A stretch of 64,000 nucleotides of DNA from Limnohabitans sp. 15K (GTDB lineage: Bacteria > Pseudomonadota > Gammaproteobacteria > Burkholderiales > Burkholderiaceae_C), in contig NZ_NESM01000002.1 in NCBI RefSeq assembly GCF_002778285.1, positions 62,001 through 126,000 of the forward strand. The letters run 5' to 3'. This document shows, one piece after another, positions 8,554 to 17,639 of this stretch (position 1 is its first letter; each line of letters starts with the position of its first letter). A program made the position numbers and the translations under genes. The notes beneath the pieces were generated by a model that was not told the origin of the DNA, made no database searches, and saw only the letters and a program-made list of their open reading frames with translations.

Positions 8554-10908
8554 TCAGGCCGTTGCAAACGCTGATTTGGAAGGCACAAACACCTCCGCCA
8601 CGCCTTGCGAAAGACGCAAAGCATTGAGCACCACCACCAAAGAACTCAGCGCCATACCCAAGCCTGCTGCCCAAGCGGGCAACCAGCCCATGACGGCCAA
8701 TGGCACACAGGCGGCGTTGTACAAGGCTGCCCAAACCAGGTTTTGCTTGACAACGCGCAATGTTGCGCGACTTCGCATCACCGTCGTGACCAAGGCATCC
8801 AAATGCCCACCCATCAGAACAAAATCGGACTGAGACTGCGCCAAGGGCACCGCTTGACCCAAAGCAAAAGACACATCGGCACCCGCCAAAACCGGTCCAT
8901 CGTTCAGTCCGTCGCCCACCATGGCCACTTTGTGGCCTTGGGCCTGCAAAGCGTGTAAGGCTTCCAGTTTTTGTTGTGGGCTGCAGCCCCCCCGCGCCTG
9001 GGCGATGCCCACCGCTTGAGCCACTTGGGTCACCGCAGTTTGACCATCGCCCGACAAAACTTGGATGGCCAACCCCAGGCTGGACAACTGTTGAACCACA
9101 TTGGCCGTTTCGGGGCGCACTTCCTCGGCCAGTTCAAAAGTGGCCATCCAACCGGATGCATCCGCCAAGCTGACCTGCAAGTGCTGGCCCGCCATCACTG
9201 GGGCAGCACAAAAACGGGCTGAACCCAGTCGCAAATCCATGGGTTTGGTGCCGTCTAAATAAAGGCGGGCCTTCACACCCTGCCCTGCCAACTCGGTCAC
9301 GTTTTGAGCTGACAAATCTTCAAGCGCAGACAGTACCCCCGCCGCCTCGGCTTGCCTGCGTGCTTCGGACCAAAGGGCACGCGAAACGGGATGCAATGAA
9401 TGACGCCCCAGACTGCCTGCCCATGCCAACACCTGTGACTCACTCACACCTGCGCGTGTGTGGATGTGCCGCACCTGAAAAGCATCGCGGGTCAAGGTGC
9501 CTGTTTTGTCAAAAATCACCGTGTCGATGTTGGCGAGGTTTTGCAAGGCGCTGAGTCTGCGCACCAGCACCCCGTTGCGCGCCAATGCCCCGGCAGTGGC
9601 CAGCATGGCCGCAGGTGTCGCCAATGACAGTGCGCAGGGACAGGTCACGATCAGCACAGCCACGGCCACCATGACCGCATGGGCGGGATCGGTAGGCCAC
9701 CAGTAGAAGGCAGACGCCAAAGAAGCCCACAAAACGGCGATCAGAAAAAATTTGGCTAAGCGGTCTGCTTGCAAAGCCATAGCGGGTTTAGAGGTGGCTG
9801 CGCTTTCCATCAAGGCCACGATTTGCGCATAACGTGTCGAAGCGCCCACCAAATCGATCTGCACCGCCAAAGTGCCACTCAGGTTGTGACTGCCTGCAAT
9901 CACGCGATCCCCCACGCCACGCGCCAGGGGTTTTGACTCACCTGTCAGCAAGGCTTCGTCCACCTGGCTTTGACCGGACAAGACCTGCCCATCGCCCGCA
10001 AAAGCTTCCCCAGGCAAGACCTCGATCACATCGCCCACCTGAAGCCTTCTGATCGACATCAGTGCCCAACTGCCGTCGCTTTGTCGTTTGCGAACACTGT
10101 CAGGCAAACGATTGAGCACCGCCTCCAGTGCACCGGCCGTGCGGTCGCGCATGCGTTGCTCTAAAAAGCGGCCCATGAGCAAAAAGAAAACAAACATGGT
10201 GAAGGAGTCAAAAAAGACCTCCTTCCCAAATGGCCCGTGGGGTTCAAAAGTGCCCAAAGTGCTGACTGCAAAAGTCACGAGCATGCCCAAGGCAACCGGA
10301 AAGTCCATGCTGATGCGGCGTTCGCGCAAGTCGCGCCAAGCACTGAGTAAGAACGGCGTGCACGAAAAGAAAAGAACAGGCAATGACAACACCCAGGATG
10401 CCCAACGCAGCAAATACATGGATTCTTCAGAAATTTCACCGGGTTCTGAGAGGTAGGTGGGCGTGGCGTACATCATGACTTGCATCATGCACATTGCAGC
10501 AACCGCCAATCGCCACAACATGCGCCGGGCCTCTTCGCGGCGGCGCTGGTGCGCAAGCGCATCGTTGGCGGGCACGGCTTTGTAACCGTAGCGCTCGACC
10601 GAACGCATCCACTGTGAGGGCCGAGTTTGCGCGGGTGACCAAACGATTTGACCCCGGTGACTGGCCCCACTGATTTGCACTGACAGCACACCGGGTACGG
10701 CCCGCAAAACATCTTCGAGGGTGATGGCACACGCTGCGCAGTGCATGCCTTCAAACACCACACTCGAACGCCAGCAGCCAGATTCGGTTTTTTCAGGCAA
10801 GCTGAAGGCGGACCACTCGGACGGGTCATCCAGAAGCTGCAAGCGTTGCTCGGTCATTTCGCTTGGCGAAGACACAGGCAATGGGTTCAAATCGTTGACT
10901 TGAGTCAT
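8554..10908 (-). CDS. ccoI: copper-translocating P1B-type ATPase for cbb3 assembly
   Basis: CcoI/FixI is a membrane ATPase that exports copper destined for the oxidase CuB centre. The 784-residue product has one N-terminal metal-binding domain (MHCAAC, 55-60) and the A-domain LTGES at 321-325. The intramembrane CPC lies at 423-425 (TCPCALSLATPAA), the phosphorylation site DKTGTLT at 467-473, and the HP motif and GDGLNDGPVLAGADVS further on. The next gene, ccoS, supports FixI rather than a general CopA. The start is uncertain. The ATG at 10908 has no clear ribosome site and lies only about 41 bases from the centre of the FNR site at 10943. An internal ATG at 10857 would leave room for a leader. 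Confidence 0.92.
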   Translation of the reverse strand: MTQVNDLNPLPVSSPSEMTEQRLQLLDDPSEWSAFSLPEKTESGCWRSSVVFEGMHCAACAITLEDVLRAVPGVLSVQISGASHRGQIVWSPAQTRPSQWMRSVERYGYKAVPANDALAHQRRREEARRMLWRLAVAAMCMMQVMMYATPTYLSEPGEISEESMYLLRWASWVLSLPVLFFSCTPFLLSAWRDLRERRISMDFPVALGMLVTFAVSTLGTFEPHGPFGKEVFFDSFTMFVFFLLMGRFLEQRMRDRTAGALEAVLNRLPDSVRKRQSDGSWALMSIRRLQVGDVIEVLPGEAFAGDGQVLSGQSQVDEALLTGESKPLARGVGDRVIAGSHNLSGTLAVQIDLVGASTRYAQIVALMESAATSKPAMALQADRLAKFFLIAVLWASLASAFYWWPTDPAHAVMVAVAVLIVTCPCALSLATPAAMLATAGALARNGVLVRRLSALQNLANIDTVIFDKTGTLTRDAFQVRHIHTRAGVSESQVLAWAGSLGRHSLHPVSRALWSEARRQAEAAGVLSALEDLSAQNVTELAGQGVKARLYLDGTKPMDLRLGSARFCAAPVMAGQHLQVSLADASGWMATFELAEEVRPETANVVQQLSSLGLAIQVLSGDGQTAVTQVAQAVGIAQARGGCSPQQKLEALHALQAQGHKVAMVGDGLNDGPVLAGADVSFALGQAVPLAQSQSDFVLMGGHLDALVTTVMRSRATLRVVKQNLVWAALYNAACVPLAVMGWLPAWAAGLGMALSSLVVVLNALRLSQGVAEVFVPSKSAFATA

Positions 10909-10942
10909 TTTCTGACGATACGTCAAAAAACAGGCGCAAAGC

Positions 10943-10984
10943 TTGATGTGCATCAAGTGGGCCATGCGCATGCACTTTTATCCT
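10943..10984 (+). promoter_or_regulatory. FNR-dependent class II promoter of the universal stress gene
   Basis: A perfect FNR box TTGAT-GTGC-ATCAA (10943-10956) is centred at 10949.5. A -10 like TATCCT sits at 10979-10984, placing the start near 10991. That is 41.5 bases from the box centre, the class II activator spacing, and about 20 bases before the usp ATG. The box also lies between usp and divergent ccoI. Confidence 0.7.
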
Positions 10985-11011
10985 GAACTTTTACAACTTC
11001 AGGAGCTCAGC

Positions 11012-11455
11012 ATGTACACACGCATTCTTGTGGCCACAGACGGCTCAAGCCTGTCCAAAAAAGCCGTGGCCAGCGCCATTCAACTGGCAGCGACCTGCGG
11101 GGCTGAACTGTTGGCACTCAAAGTGGTTCCGCGTTACCCCCAAGCCTACTTTGAGGGCAGCATCCCTTTATCGGCGGAGGAGATCGGGCGAATTGAAAAG
11201 CAATGGACCGAGTCCGCTCAAGCGCAATTGGCAGCGATCGCGCAGACGGCCAAGTCCAAATCGGTGAGCGTGAAGGCCGTGACCGTGAAATCGGATGTGG
11301 TGTCCGACGCGATCATCGCCGCAGCCAAAAAGCACAAAGCAGATTTGATCGTGATGGCTTCACACGGCAGAAAAGGCATCAAGAGACTGCTGTTGGGGAG
11401 TGAAACCCAGCAGGTGCTGACCCATTCGCACATTCCCGTGTTGGTTTTGCGCTGA
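11012..11455 (+). CDS. universal stress protein, UspA family
   Basis: The 147-residue cytoplasmic protein begins MYTRILVATDGSS, the first strand of the Usp fold. It ends with the ATP-binding signature G-x2-G-x9-G-S (HGRKGIKRLLLGSETQ) and the strand IPVLVLR, so it should be of the nucleotide-binding type. The ATG at 11012 has an AGGAG ribosome site. A perfect FNR box upstream suggests induction on oxygen loss, as for the anaerobic Usp proteins of Pseudomonas. The specific target is unknown. Confidence 0.9.
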   Translation: MYTRILVATDGSSLSKKAVASAIQLAATCGAELLALKVVPRYPQAYFEGSIPLSAEEIGRIEKQWTESAQAQLAAIAQTAKSKSVSVKAVTVKSDVVSDAIIAAAKKHKADLIVMASHGRKGIKRLLLGSETQQVLTHSHIPVLVLR

Positions 11456-11463
11456 AGACGACC

Positions 11464-11483
11464 GGCCAAGCTTGAGCTTGGCC
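11464..11483. terminator. palindrome between convergent usp and matB
   Basis: GGCCAAGCT and AGCTTGGCC form a perfect 9-base inverted repeat with a 2-base centre, in the 39-base gap between two convergent genes. There is no T-run on either side. It may act as a shared stop or 3'-end protector, or be neutral. Confidence 0.35.
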
Positions 11484-11494
11484 AGTGCGCCCAA

Positions 11495-13039
11495 TCAGGC
11501 CAAGAAAAGCGCTTTGTACTGATCGCGAAGCAAGTTCTTTTGCACCTTGCTCATGGTGTTGCGAGGCAACTCGGCCACCACAAAACAGCGTTTGGGTATT
11601 TTGAAGTTGGCCAACTTGGCCTTGAGTTCAGCCAAAACAGCTTCGGGTTGAACGGTTACGCCCGGTTTGGCAATGACCACCGCCACGCCCACCTCACCAA
11701 AATCCGGATGAGGCACACCCACCACAGCACTTTCGGCCACCCCCAGCATTTCGTTGATGTAGCCCTCGATCTCGGCCGGGTACACGTTGTAACCACCACT
11801 GATGATCAAGTCCTTGCTGCGGCCCACAATGGTCACATAGCCACGTTCGTCGACCTTGCCAACGTCGCCGGTCTTGAAATAGCCATCGCTTGTGAATTCT
11901 TCGGCTGTTTTCTCTGGCATGCGCCAGTAGCCCTTGAACACATTCGGGCCTTTGACCTGAATGCCGCCGATCTCTCCGACTGGCAAGTTTTGTCCATCGT
12001 CCCCACGCACGCGAAGCTCCACATCGGGCAATGGGAAACCCACTGTGCCGCCTCGGCGCTCAGACTGCTTGGCGTAACGCTGATCGGGGGCGTAGGGGTT
12101 GGACGTCAGCATGGCGGTTTCGCTCATGCCGTAGCGTTCCAAAATGGTGTGGCCTGTGCGCTCTTGCCATTCGGTAAAAGTCTCAATCAGCAAAGGCGCA
12201 GAGCCTGCGATGAACAGGCGCATGTTTTTGACCGCTGCCTTGTTCAAGCTCGGTTCGGCCAACATGCGCACATACAAGGTGGGCACACCCATGAAAACGG
12301 TGGCTTGGTTCATGTATGCAATCGCCCGTTTGGGGTCGAACTTGGCCATCCAAAGCATCTTGCTGCCGTTGATCAGTGCCCCATGAATGGCCACAAAAAG
12401 ACCATGCACATGGAAAATGGGCAAGGCGTGGATCAGGACATCGCCTTTTTTCCAACCCCAGTAATCCTTGAGCGTGAGTGCATTGCTCAGCATGTTGCCG
12501 TGCGTGAGCATGGCCCCTTTGCTGCGACCGGTGGTGCCGCTGGTGTACAAAATGGCGGCCAAATCATCCACTTGGCGCGGCACCGCCTGATGTTTGTCGC
12601 TGTGGTGAGTCGCACGTTCGAGCAAGCTGCCTGTGCGGTCGTCGTTGAGGGTGAACACATGCTGCGTGCCCGCCTTGAAGGCAATTTTGCTCACCCAACC
12701 AAAGTTGGCCCCACTGCACACCACCACGGCCGGCTCAGCGTTGCCAATGAAATACTCAATTTCAGCACTTTGGTAAGCGGTGTTCAGCGGCAAAAACACA
12801 TACCCGGCGCGCAAAGTGGCCAAGTAAAGCATCAGGGCTTCGACTGATTTTTCAACCTGCACGGCGACACGGCTGCCTTCAGGCAAATCTAAGGATTTGA
12901 ACAAATTGGCCATCATGGCCGTGGCGCGGTCCAGATCGTTCCAACTGTAATGAAGGCCTTCGTCGGTTTCGACAGCCGTGGCAGACAAGTCGGAAGGAAA
13001 AGCAGCCCACAAGGCTGAAAACAAATTGTGATTTTTCAT
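11495..13039 (-). CDS. matB: malonyl-CoA synthetase (AMP-forming acyl-CoA ligase)
   Basis: The protein activates malonate with ATP and CoA. It has 514 residues with the adenylate-forming motifs YTSGTTGRSKG (165-175), RYGMSETAMLTSNPY (A5, close to the MatB form), the hinge GRSKDLIISGGYNVYPAEIE, and the C-terminal catalytic lysine region (PRNTMSKVQKNLLR). The malonyl-CoA decarboxylase gene two positions upstream makes malonate the likely substrate rather than a long-chain acid. The ATG at 13039 fits the family N-terminus. The ribosome site is weak, and the Bug gene ends 61 bases before, so the three genes are probably one transcript. Confidence 0.88.
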   Translation of the reverse strand: MKNHNLFSALWAAFPSDLSATAVETDEGLHYSWNDLDRATAMMANLFKSLDLPEGSRVAVQVEKSVEALMLYLATLRAGYVFLPLNTAYQSAEIEYFIGNAEPAVVVCSGANFGWVSKIAFKAGTQHVFTLNDDRTGSLLERATHHSDKHQAVPRQVDDLAAILYTSGTTGRSKGAMLTHGNMLSNALTLKDYWGWKKGDVLIHALPIFHVHGLFVAIHGALINGSKMLWMAKFDPKRAIAYMNQATVFMGVPTLYVRMLAEPSLNKAAVKNMRLFIAGSAPLLIETFTEWQERTGHTILERYGMSETAMLTSNPYAPDQRYAKQSERRGGTVGFPLPDVELRVRGDDGQNLPVGEIGGIQVKGPNVFKGYWRMPEKTAEEFTSDGYFKTGDVGKVDERGYVTIVGRSKDLIISGGYNVYPAEIEGYINEMLGVAESAVVGVPHPDFGEVGVAVVIAKPGVTVQPEAVLAELKAKLANFKIPKRCFVVAELPRNTMSKVQKNLLRDQYKALFLA

Positions 13040-13100
13040 GGTTTCGTTGAACTCGTGAAAATGGGCCTGCGTGCAGGCCCATAACAAACATGTGATCGGG

Positions 13101-14096
13101 TCAATCGAGTTTAGCGCCCGAGGCTTTGACCACTTGTGACCACTTGGCCAGCTCTTTTTTGATGAAAGCATCAAACTGACCGGTGGTCAAATTCGGGAAT
13201 TCGGCACCTTGATTGGCCCAAACGGCTTTGGCTTCGTCGGTCAAACAGGCTCTGCGGATCTCTTCGATGGCGCGCGCTTGGGCATCGGCCGGCGTCCCTT
13301 TGGGGCACCACACCCCGTACCAAGTCGACACGGTGTAATCGGGCAAACCCAGTTCTGATGAGCACGGGACATCGGGGAAAGCCGCATTGCGTTTCGATCC
13401 CGAAACCATCAAAGCCTTGATTCGGCCGCCTTTGATGTGTGTGGCAGAAGAACCCAAACCATCGAACATCATGTCCACGTTGCCGGCAATCAGGTCTTGC
13501 AAGGCGGGTCCTGCACCACGGTAGGGGATGTGGGTGATGAAGGTTTGGGTTTGCAGCTTGAACAACTCACCCGCCAAATGGTGCGATGTGCCGCCTCCGG
13601 CCGAACCGTAGTTCAACCTGCCAGGGTTCTTTTTGACGAAATCAAGAAAGGTCTTGAAATCAGCGGCGCTCACTTTTTTGGGATTCACCACCAAAACTTG
13701 AGGAACGTTGGCCACCAAGATCAAAGGCACCAAGTCACGTTCCAAGTCGTAATCCAGCTTGGGGTACATGCTCGGTGCAATCGTGTGGTGAACGGCACCC
13801 ATGAAGTAGTTGTAGCCATCGGGCGCAGATTTGGCGGCTACGCCAGCGCCCAAAGTACCGCCTGCGCCACCTCGGTTGTCGATGATGAGTTGTTTGCCCG
13901 TCAGTTTGGCAAACTGGGCTGAAAGGGGCCGCGCAAAAGCATCTGTGCCGCCCCCTGCTGGGAATGGCACCACCATGGTCACAGGTTTGGTAGGCCAAGT
14001 GCTTTGCGCTTGGGCATTCCAAACACTGGCTGCTGCGGCTGAAACCGCCCATTTCAAAACGCCACGGCGATCGAAAGCAAGAGGAAGATGTTGCAC
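13101..14096 (-). CDS. Bug-family periplasmic substrate-binding protein
   Basis: This 331-residue protein has a signal peptide (RRGVLKWAVSAAAASVWNAQA, cleavage near residue 31) and the TctC/Bug fold. The motifs are WPTKPVTMVVPFPAGGGTD near the N-terminus, the DNRGGAGG loop, PDGYNYFMG, HIPYRGAGPALQDLIAGNVD and a C-terminal lysine-rich helix. Bug proteins bind carboxylates in the periplasm. Lying between malonyl-CoA decarboxylase and malonyl-CoA synthetase, it probably captures malonate or a related dicarboxylate. No TctA/TctB membrane subunits or other carrier are in the window, so the import route is unknown. Confidence 0.9.
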   Translation of the reverse strand: MQHLPLAFDRRGVLKWAVSAAAASVWNAQAQSTWPTKPVTMVVPFPAGGGTDAFARPLSAQFAKLTGKQLIIDNRGGAGGTLGAGVAAKSAPDGYNYFMGAVHHTIAPSMYPKLDYDLERDLVPLILVANVPQVLVVNPKKVSAADFKTFLDFVKKNPGRLNYGSAGGGTSHHLAGELFKLQTQTFITHIPYRGAGPALQDLIAGNVDMMFDGLGSSATHIKGGRIKALMVSGSKRNAAFPDVPCSSELGLPDYTVSTWYGVWCPKGTPADAQARAIEEIRRACLTDEAKAVWANQGAEFPNLTTGQFDAFIKKELAKWSQVVKASGAKLD

Positions 14097-14131
14097 GAAG
14101 GTCTCCTTTTTTTATACGTTGTACTGTCAAA

Positions 14132-15613
14132 TCAAAAATACAGTTGCTCAATACCGTCTGAAACGGGGACTTTACCCTGAGAAAGTCCTTGCCGATGCCG
14201 GTCAATTTTGCGCAGATCGTACAGATAGTTGACCATCAGTCCAAAAGACTGTTTGAAACCCTTGGCAGAGGGATCGGCCGCCCAATTGATCTGTTCAACA
14301 CGGGCACCATTGCCCAAATGAAATCGTGCCACCGGATCAACCGGACGCTCGTCACTGAGTTCTTTGCCCAAATAATGTGCCGCACAGGCCATCAACCACT
14401 GTCGCAAAACAGAGCGGTCGGACAAGGCCGTGGCTTGGTCCAGAGCAGACATCACATGACCTGCAGCCGCTGGCTCAAAACCCACCTCACGGCCAAGCTG
14501 TGAACGCATCTTGTCTGGAGTGTCCTCCAACATCCGGGCCGCGTTTTTGGACAACCAAGTGCGAAATCCCGGAATGGGCGACAAAGTCGCAAAGGTTTTG
14601 AGTTTGGGGAAGTCAGCGCGCAAGGTTTCGACCACCCGTTTGATGAGGGAGTCGCCAAAACTCACGCCTTTGAGGCCTTGCTGGGTATTGCTGATCGAGT
14701 AAAAGATGGCCGTGGTCGCCCGGTTCAAGTCCACCGCCTCAGCCGCTTCGTCGAGCAAGGGGCTGATGCTGGCACCGATTTCATTCATGAACGCGACCTC
14801 GACAAAAATCAAGGGCTCATCGGGCAAGCGCGGGTGAAAAAATCCGTAGCAACGCCGATCGGAGTCCAGCCGGTTCTTCACATCGCCCCAGCTCTTGATG
14901 TCATGCACCGCTTCATATTTGATCAATTTTTCGACCAAACTGGCGGGCGAGTCCCAGCTGATCCGGCGAAGCTCTAAAAACGCCACGTCAAACCAGGTGG
15001 TGAACAAATTTTCCAATTCGGCCTCGAGCGCCAACAAGCGCTTGTTGGATTTGATCGCAGGCAGCAACTCCTGGCGTAAATCCACTAAAAAACGCATGCC
15101 CTCGGGGAAAACGGCAAAGCGCTGAAGCAATCGTGTGCGCGGCGAAACCAAGGCTTTGCGCATGCGAATTTCAGCCACGCCCTCATCAGGTGTGCCGGTG
15201 GCAGCCTCGTACTGCTCACGCGCGGCCTTGACCTTGTTCGCATCGGGAGCGAATTGTTCGCTCATCAACAGCCAGCAGTCTTGTCGCTGTTCGGGGGGCG
15301 CCTTGCTGTACCAATTGGCCACCCCGCGTGCCCGTTTTCCGCCCTCCACCTCGCTGACACTGGGGTCCACAATGGCCTTGAGCTCACTCAAGGTCCGACG
15401 TAAAACGCGTGGCGACAGTGCTTCTTCTTTGTGGCGCAAAGTGGCGTTGAGCCGCTCCTTGGAAGATCGAGCTTGCGCTTCCTTGGCCGCAATGGGTTTG
15501 TTGTTTCGGCCTTCAACCGAACTGTCTTGCGGTTCTGAAGTGGCACCGCTTTTGCTCTTGCCGCTTGGCAACCAACCGGACACTTTGCGACCAATCCAAC
15601 CCGATGTGCTCAT
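14132..15613 (-). CDS. matA: malonyl-CoA decarboxylase
   Basis: The enzyme converts malonyl-CoA to acetyl-CoA and CO2. The 493-residue product has the MCD helical N-terminal domain (about 60-200) and the GNAT-like catalytic domain. Family segments are FFHPRLPDEPLIFVEVAF, TAIFYSISNTQQGLKG, FGDSLIKRVVETL, LSPIPGF and ARFHLGNGA. The first 60 residues are a charged, low-complexity extension. It is the first gene of a decarboxylase - Bug - synthetase operon, which gives a complete route from malonate to acetyl-CoA. No MatR-type GntR regulator is nearby. Confidence 0.93.
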   Translation of the reverse strand: MSTSGWIGRKVSGWLPSGKSKSGATSEPQDSSVEGRNNKPIAAKEAQARSSKERLNATLRHKEEALSPRVLRRTLSELKAIVDPSVSEVEGGKRARGVANWYSKAPPEQRQDCWLLMSEQFAPDANKVKAAREQYEAATGTPDEGVAEIRMRKALVSPRTRLLQRFAVFPEGMRFLVDLRQELLPAIKSNKRLLALEAELENLFTTWFDVAFLELRRISWDSPASLVEKLIKYEAVHDIKSWGDVKNRLDSDRRCYGFFHPRLPDEPLIFVEVAFMNEIGASISPLLDEAAEAVDLNRATTAIFYSISNTQQGLKGVSFGDSLIKRVVETLRADFPKLKTFATLSPIPGFRTWLSKNAARMLEDTPDKMRSQLGREVGFEPAAAGHVMSALDQATALSDRSVLRQWLMACAAHYLGKELSDERPVDPVARFHLGNGARVEQINWAADPSAKGFKQSFGLMVNYLYDLRKIDRHRQGLSQGKVPVSDGIEQLYF

Positions 15614-15744
15614 TTAAATACTTCCAACTTCTGGCATGGCGTCATGACCTGATTTCGCGATGTAAAGGACTGGGAATGAAATTTACCTTTCAAACTCAAG
15701 GATGATTATCCGCAAATAAGGTCTACACGCCACAAAGCGCTTTA

Positions 15745-16401
15745 TCAAATGCCCAGCAATTTCAAAGCCCGTTGGTACGAATCCTCCGGGTTCATCACAT
15801 CGAACTGCACAGTTTGCCAGCCCAGCCGCATCGCCCCCAAGACATTGCGGCTCTGGTCGTCCACAAACACACAGTCTGCAGCCACCACGTCCAGTGCCTC
15901 GGTGCACATCTCATAGGCCCGTCGGTCGGGCTTGAGGATGCCGGTGTAGGTTGCGTCGATGATCACGTCAAACAACTCCAGCAAAGGCAGCCGCTCGCGA
16001 AAGCTCGCGCCGTAAAACAGGTCAAGCTCGTTGGACAGTACCGCCAATTTGCAACCCGCCGCCTTGGCTTGGTGAACGGCGGCCACCGCTTCGGGTCGGA
16101 TCACCGCTTCTACATCCGCCCCCCGCGCCCGCTGCACGAAGGTCTTCATGTCGTTCCACTCTTCGCCCACCAGGTCGCCCACGCTGCGGGTGCGGGCCAT
16201 CCAGTACTCGCGTTCGGTGATGTGGTCGGCCTGCATGGCCTGCCAAAGCGCATCAGTCTCCGGATCAAAGGGACCCCGCCAAGTCAGCGTGCCGGGCGGC
16301 AAACCGAGTGCCGCTTCGCTCAGATCGTGCGTTTCAAACAGGGTGCGGCTGATGACCCCGCCAAAGTCCAGCACCAAGGCCTTGCCCGATGCGGCGCTCA
16401 T
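15745..16401 (-). CDS. HAD-superfamily hydrolase
   Basis: The 218-residue protein has the HAD motifs: I LVLDFGGVIS (the first Asp is kept, the second is replaced by Gly-Val, as in many HAD-IA members); II LAVLSNE; III lysine in GILKPDRRAYE; and IV VFVDDQSRN. An alpha-helical cap lies between motifs I and II. It overlaps the Tm-1-like gene by 4 bases (ATGA) and ends the amine operon. The substrate is not predictable. A phosphatase or dehalogenase-type step on a pathway intermediate, or damage control, are possibilities. A 130-base gap separates it from the malonate operon. Confidence 0.85.
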   Translation of the reverse strand: MSAASGKALVLDFGGVISRTLFETHDLSEAALGLPPGTLTWRGPFDPETDALWQAMQADHITEREYWMARTRSVGDLVGEEWNDMKTFVQRARGADVEAVIRPEAVAAVHQAKAAGCKLAVLSNELDLFYGASFRERLPLLELFDVIIDATYTGILKPDRRAYEMCTEALDVVAADCVFVDDQSRNVLGAMRLGWQTVQFDVMNPEDSYQRALKLLGI

Positions 16402-17639
16402 GGCGCGACCTTTTTCACCAACCCGCGGGCCAGCCAGTCGTCAAAGACCTTGAGCACCTGCTGCACAAAAGCCGCGTCGTTGATGTGCGCGACGATGCGC
16501 GAGACCTCAGCCCTACCCCAATCGCATTGACAGCATTCATCCATCAAAGCCGCCAAGCCTTCGGCATCGTGCAACGGCGCGCCGGGCCGGTCCCACTCTT
16601 CAATCCCTTGAAGTGGCAGCACCAGGTGCACCGGGCCACGGGCCTGACGCAATCGGCTGGCCAGCTCGCGGGCGAATTCACGGCGCATGTCGGCGTCGAT
16701 GCCCACCGAAGCGATCAGACGGTTGTGGTCGTGTGAGGGCCGCCCGGCAAAGCGCTCGGGCATCTGGCCCCAGGCGGGGTAATCCACCAGGTCGGTGGCG
16801 CCGGGGGCGACGATCATCGGCACGCCTTTGAGGCCCGCGCCCATCAAACGGTCGGGGCCGGCGCTCACCACCGAGCCGCCCATCTGGTTGACCATCTCCT
16901 GCAGACTCAAATCCATCACGCAGGCAAACTGCCCCTGTGCGGCCAACGATTCAAACGCCCTGCCCCCCATGCCGGTGGTGTGGAACACCGCCAAGTCAAA
17001 ACCGCGCTTGTCCAGCTCGGGCTGCAGCTGCACCATGTATTTCAGGCAGCTTGAGCCCAAAGACGTCATGCCGACCACTGGCCGCTCGAACCGCGGCACC
17101 CGCGCTACGCGGCAGGCCCCCACCACCGCACCTGCAGCTTGCGCCAGCGCCGACTGGCACAGGCTATTCAGGCCATACAAGCCACCGGCCCACAGCACCA
17201 TCATCAGATCGGGCGGCATACGATCGGGCGGCAAGAGCGGCGAAAACGCTACCGTGGACAGCACCACCTTGGGCACACCCAGCGGCAAGCTGCTGGCCAC
17301 GTCCAGCGCCAGGTCGGTGCCCATGGTGCCACCGAGCACCAGCAAGCCGTCCATGCGGCCTTCGCGCTGCAGTTGGGCAGCCAAGGCCGATGCGCCTTGC
17401 GCCATCAAAGCCATGGCGCTGTTTTCGTCGCCGCTGTCCATGACCTGCTGCAGCGTCACGCCCGCAGCCGCAGCAACGTCAGAGTTGGCAATGTCCGGGA
17501 CCACCCGGCCTTTGGCCAGCACCCCCACATCCATAACCAGCGCCTGGCCGCCTGCGGCCAGCACCTGCTCGCGCATGAAGCCAATCTCGTCGCTCTTGGT
17601 GTCGACGGTGCCGACAATCAGGATGACCGGGCTCTTCAT
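16398..17639 (-). CDS. Tm-1-like ATP-binding (UPF0261) protein
   Basis: The 413-residue protein has the two-part Tm-1-like fold. The N-terminal Rossmann-like ATP-binding part starts IVLIVGTVDTKSDE-like (ILIVGTVDTKSDEIGFMREQV) and contains LVLGGTMGTDLALDVA. The C-terminal part has MTSLGSSCLKYM, FHTTGMGGRAFE and HDHNRLIASVGIDADMRREFARELA. The tomato Tm-1 protein inhibits viral replication, but bacterial members are of unknown function and usually sit in catabolic operons. Here it overlaps both neighbours by 4 bases (ATGA), so it is translated with the aminotransferase and HAD genes. It is unlikely to be a bystander. Confidence 0.85.
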   Translation of the reverse strand: MKSPVILIVGTVDTKSDEIGFMREQVLAAGGQALVMDVGVLAKGRVVPDIANSDVAAAAGVTLQQVMDSGDENSAMALMAQGASALAAQLQREGRMDGLLVLGGTMGTDLALDVASSLPLGVPKVVLSTVAFSPLLPPDRMPPDLMMVLWAGGLYGLNSLCQSALAQAAGAVVGACRVARVPRFERPVVGMTSLGSSCLKYMVQLQPELDKRGFDLAVFHTTGMGGRAFESLAAQGQFACVMDLSLQEMVNQMGGSVVSAGPDRLMGAGLKGVPMIVAPGATDLVDYPAWGQMPERFAGRPSHDHNRLIASVGIDADMRREFARELASRLRQARGPVHLVLPLQGIEEWDRPGAPLHDAEGLAALMDECCQCDWGRAEVSRIVAHINDAAFVQQVLKVFDDWLARGLVKKVAP

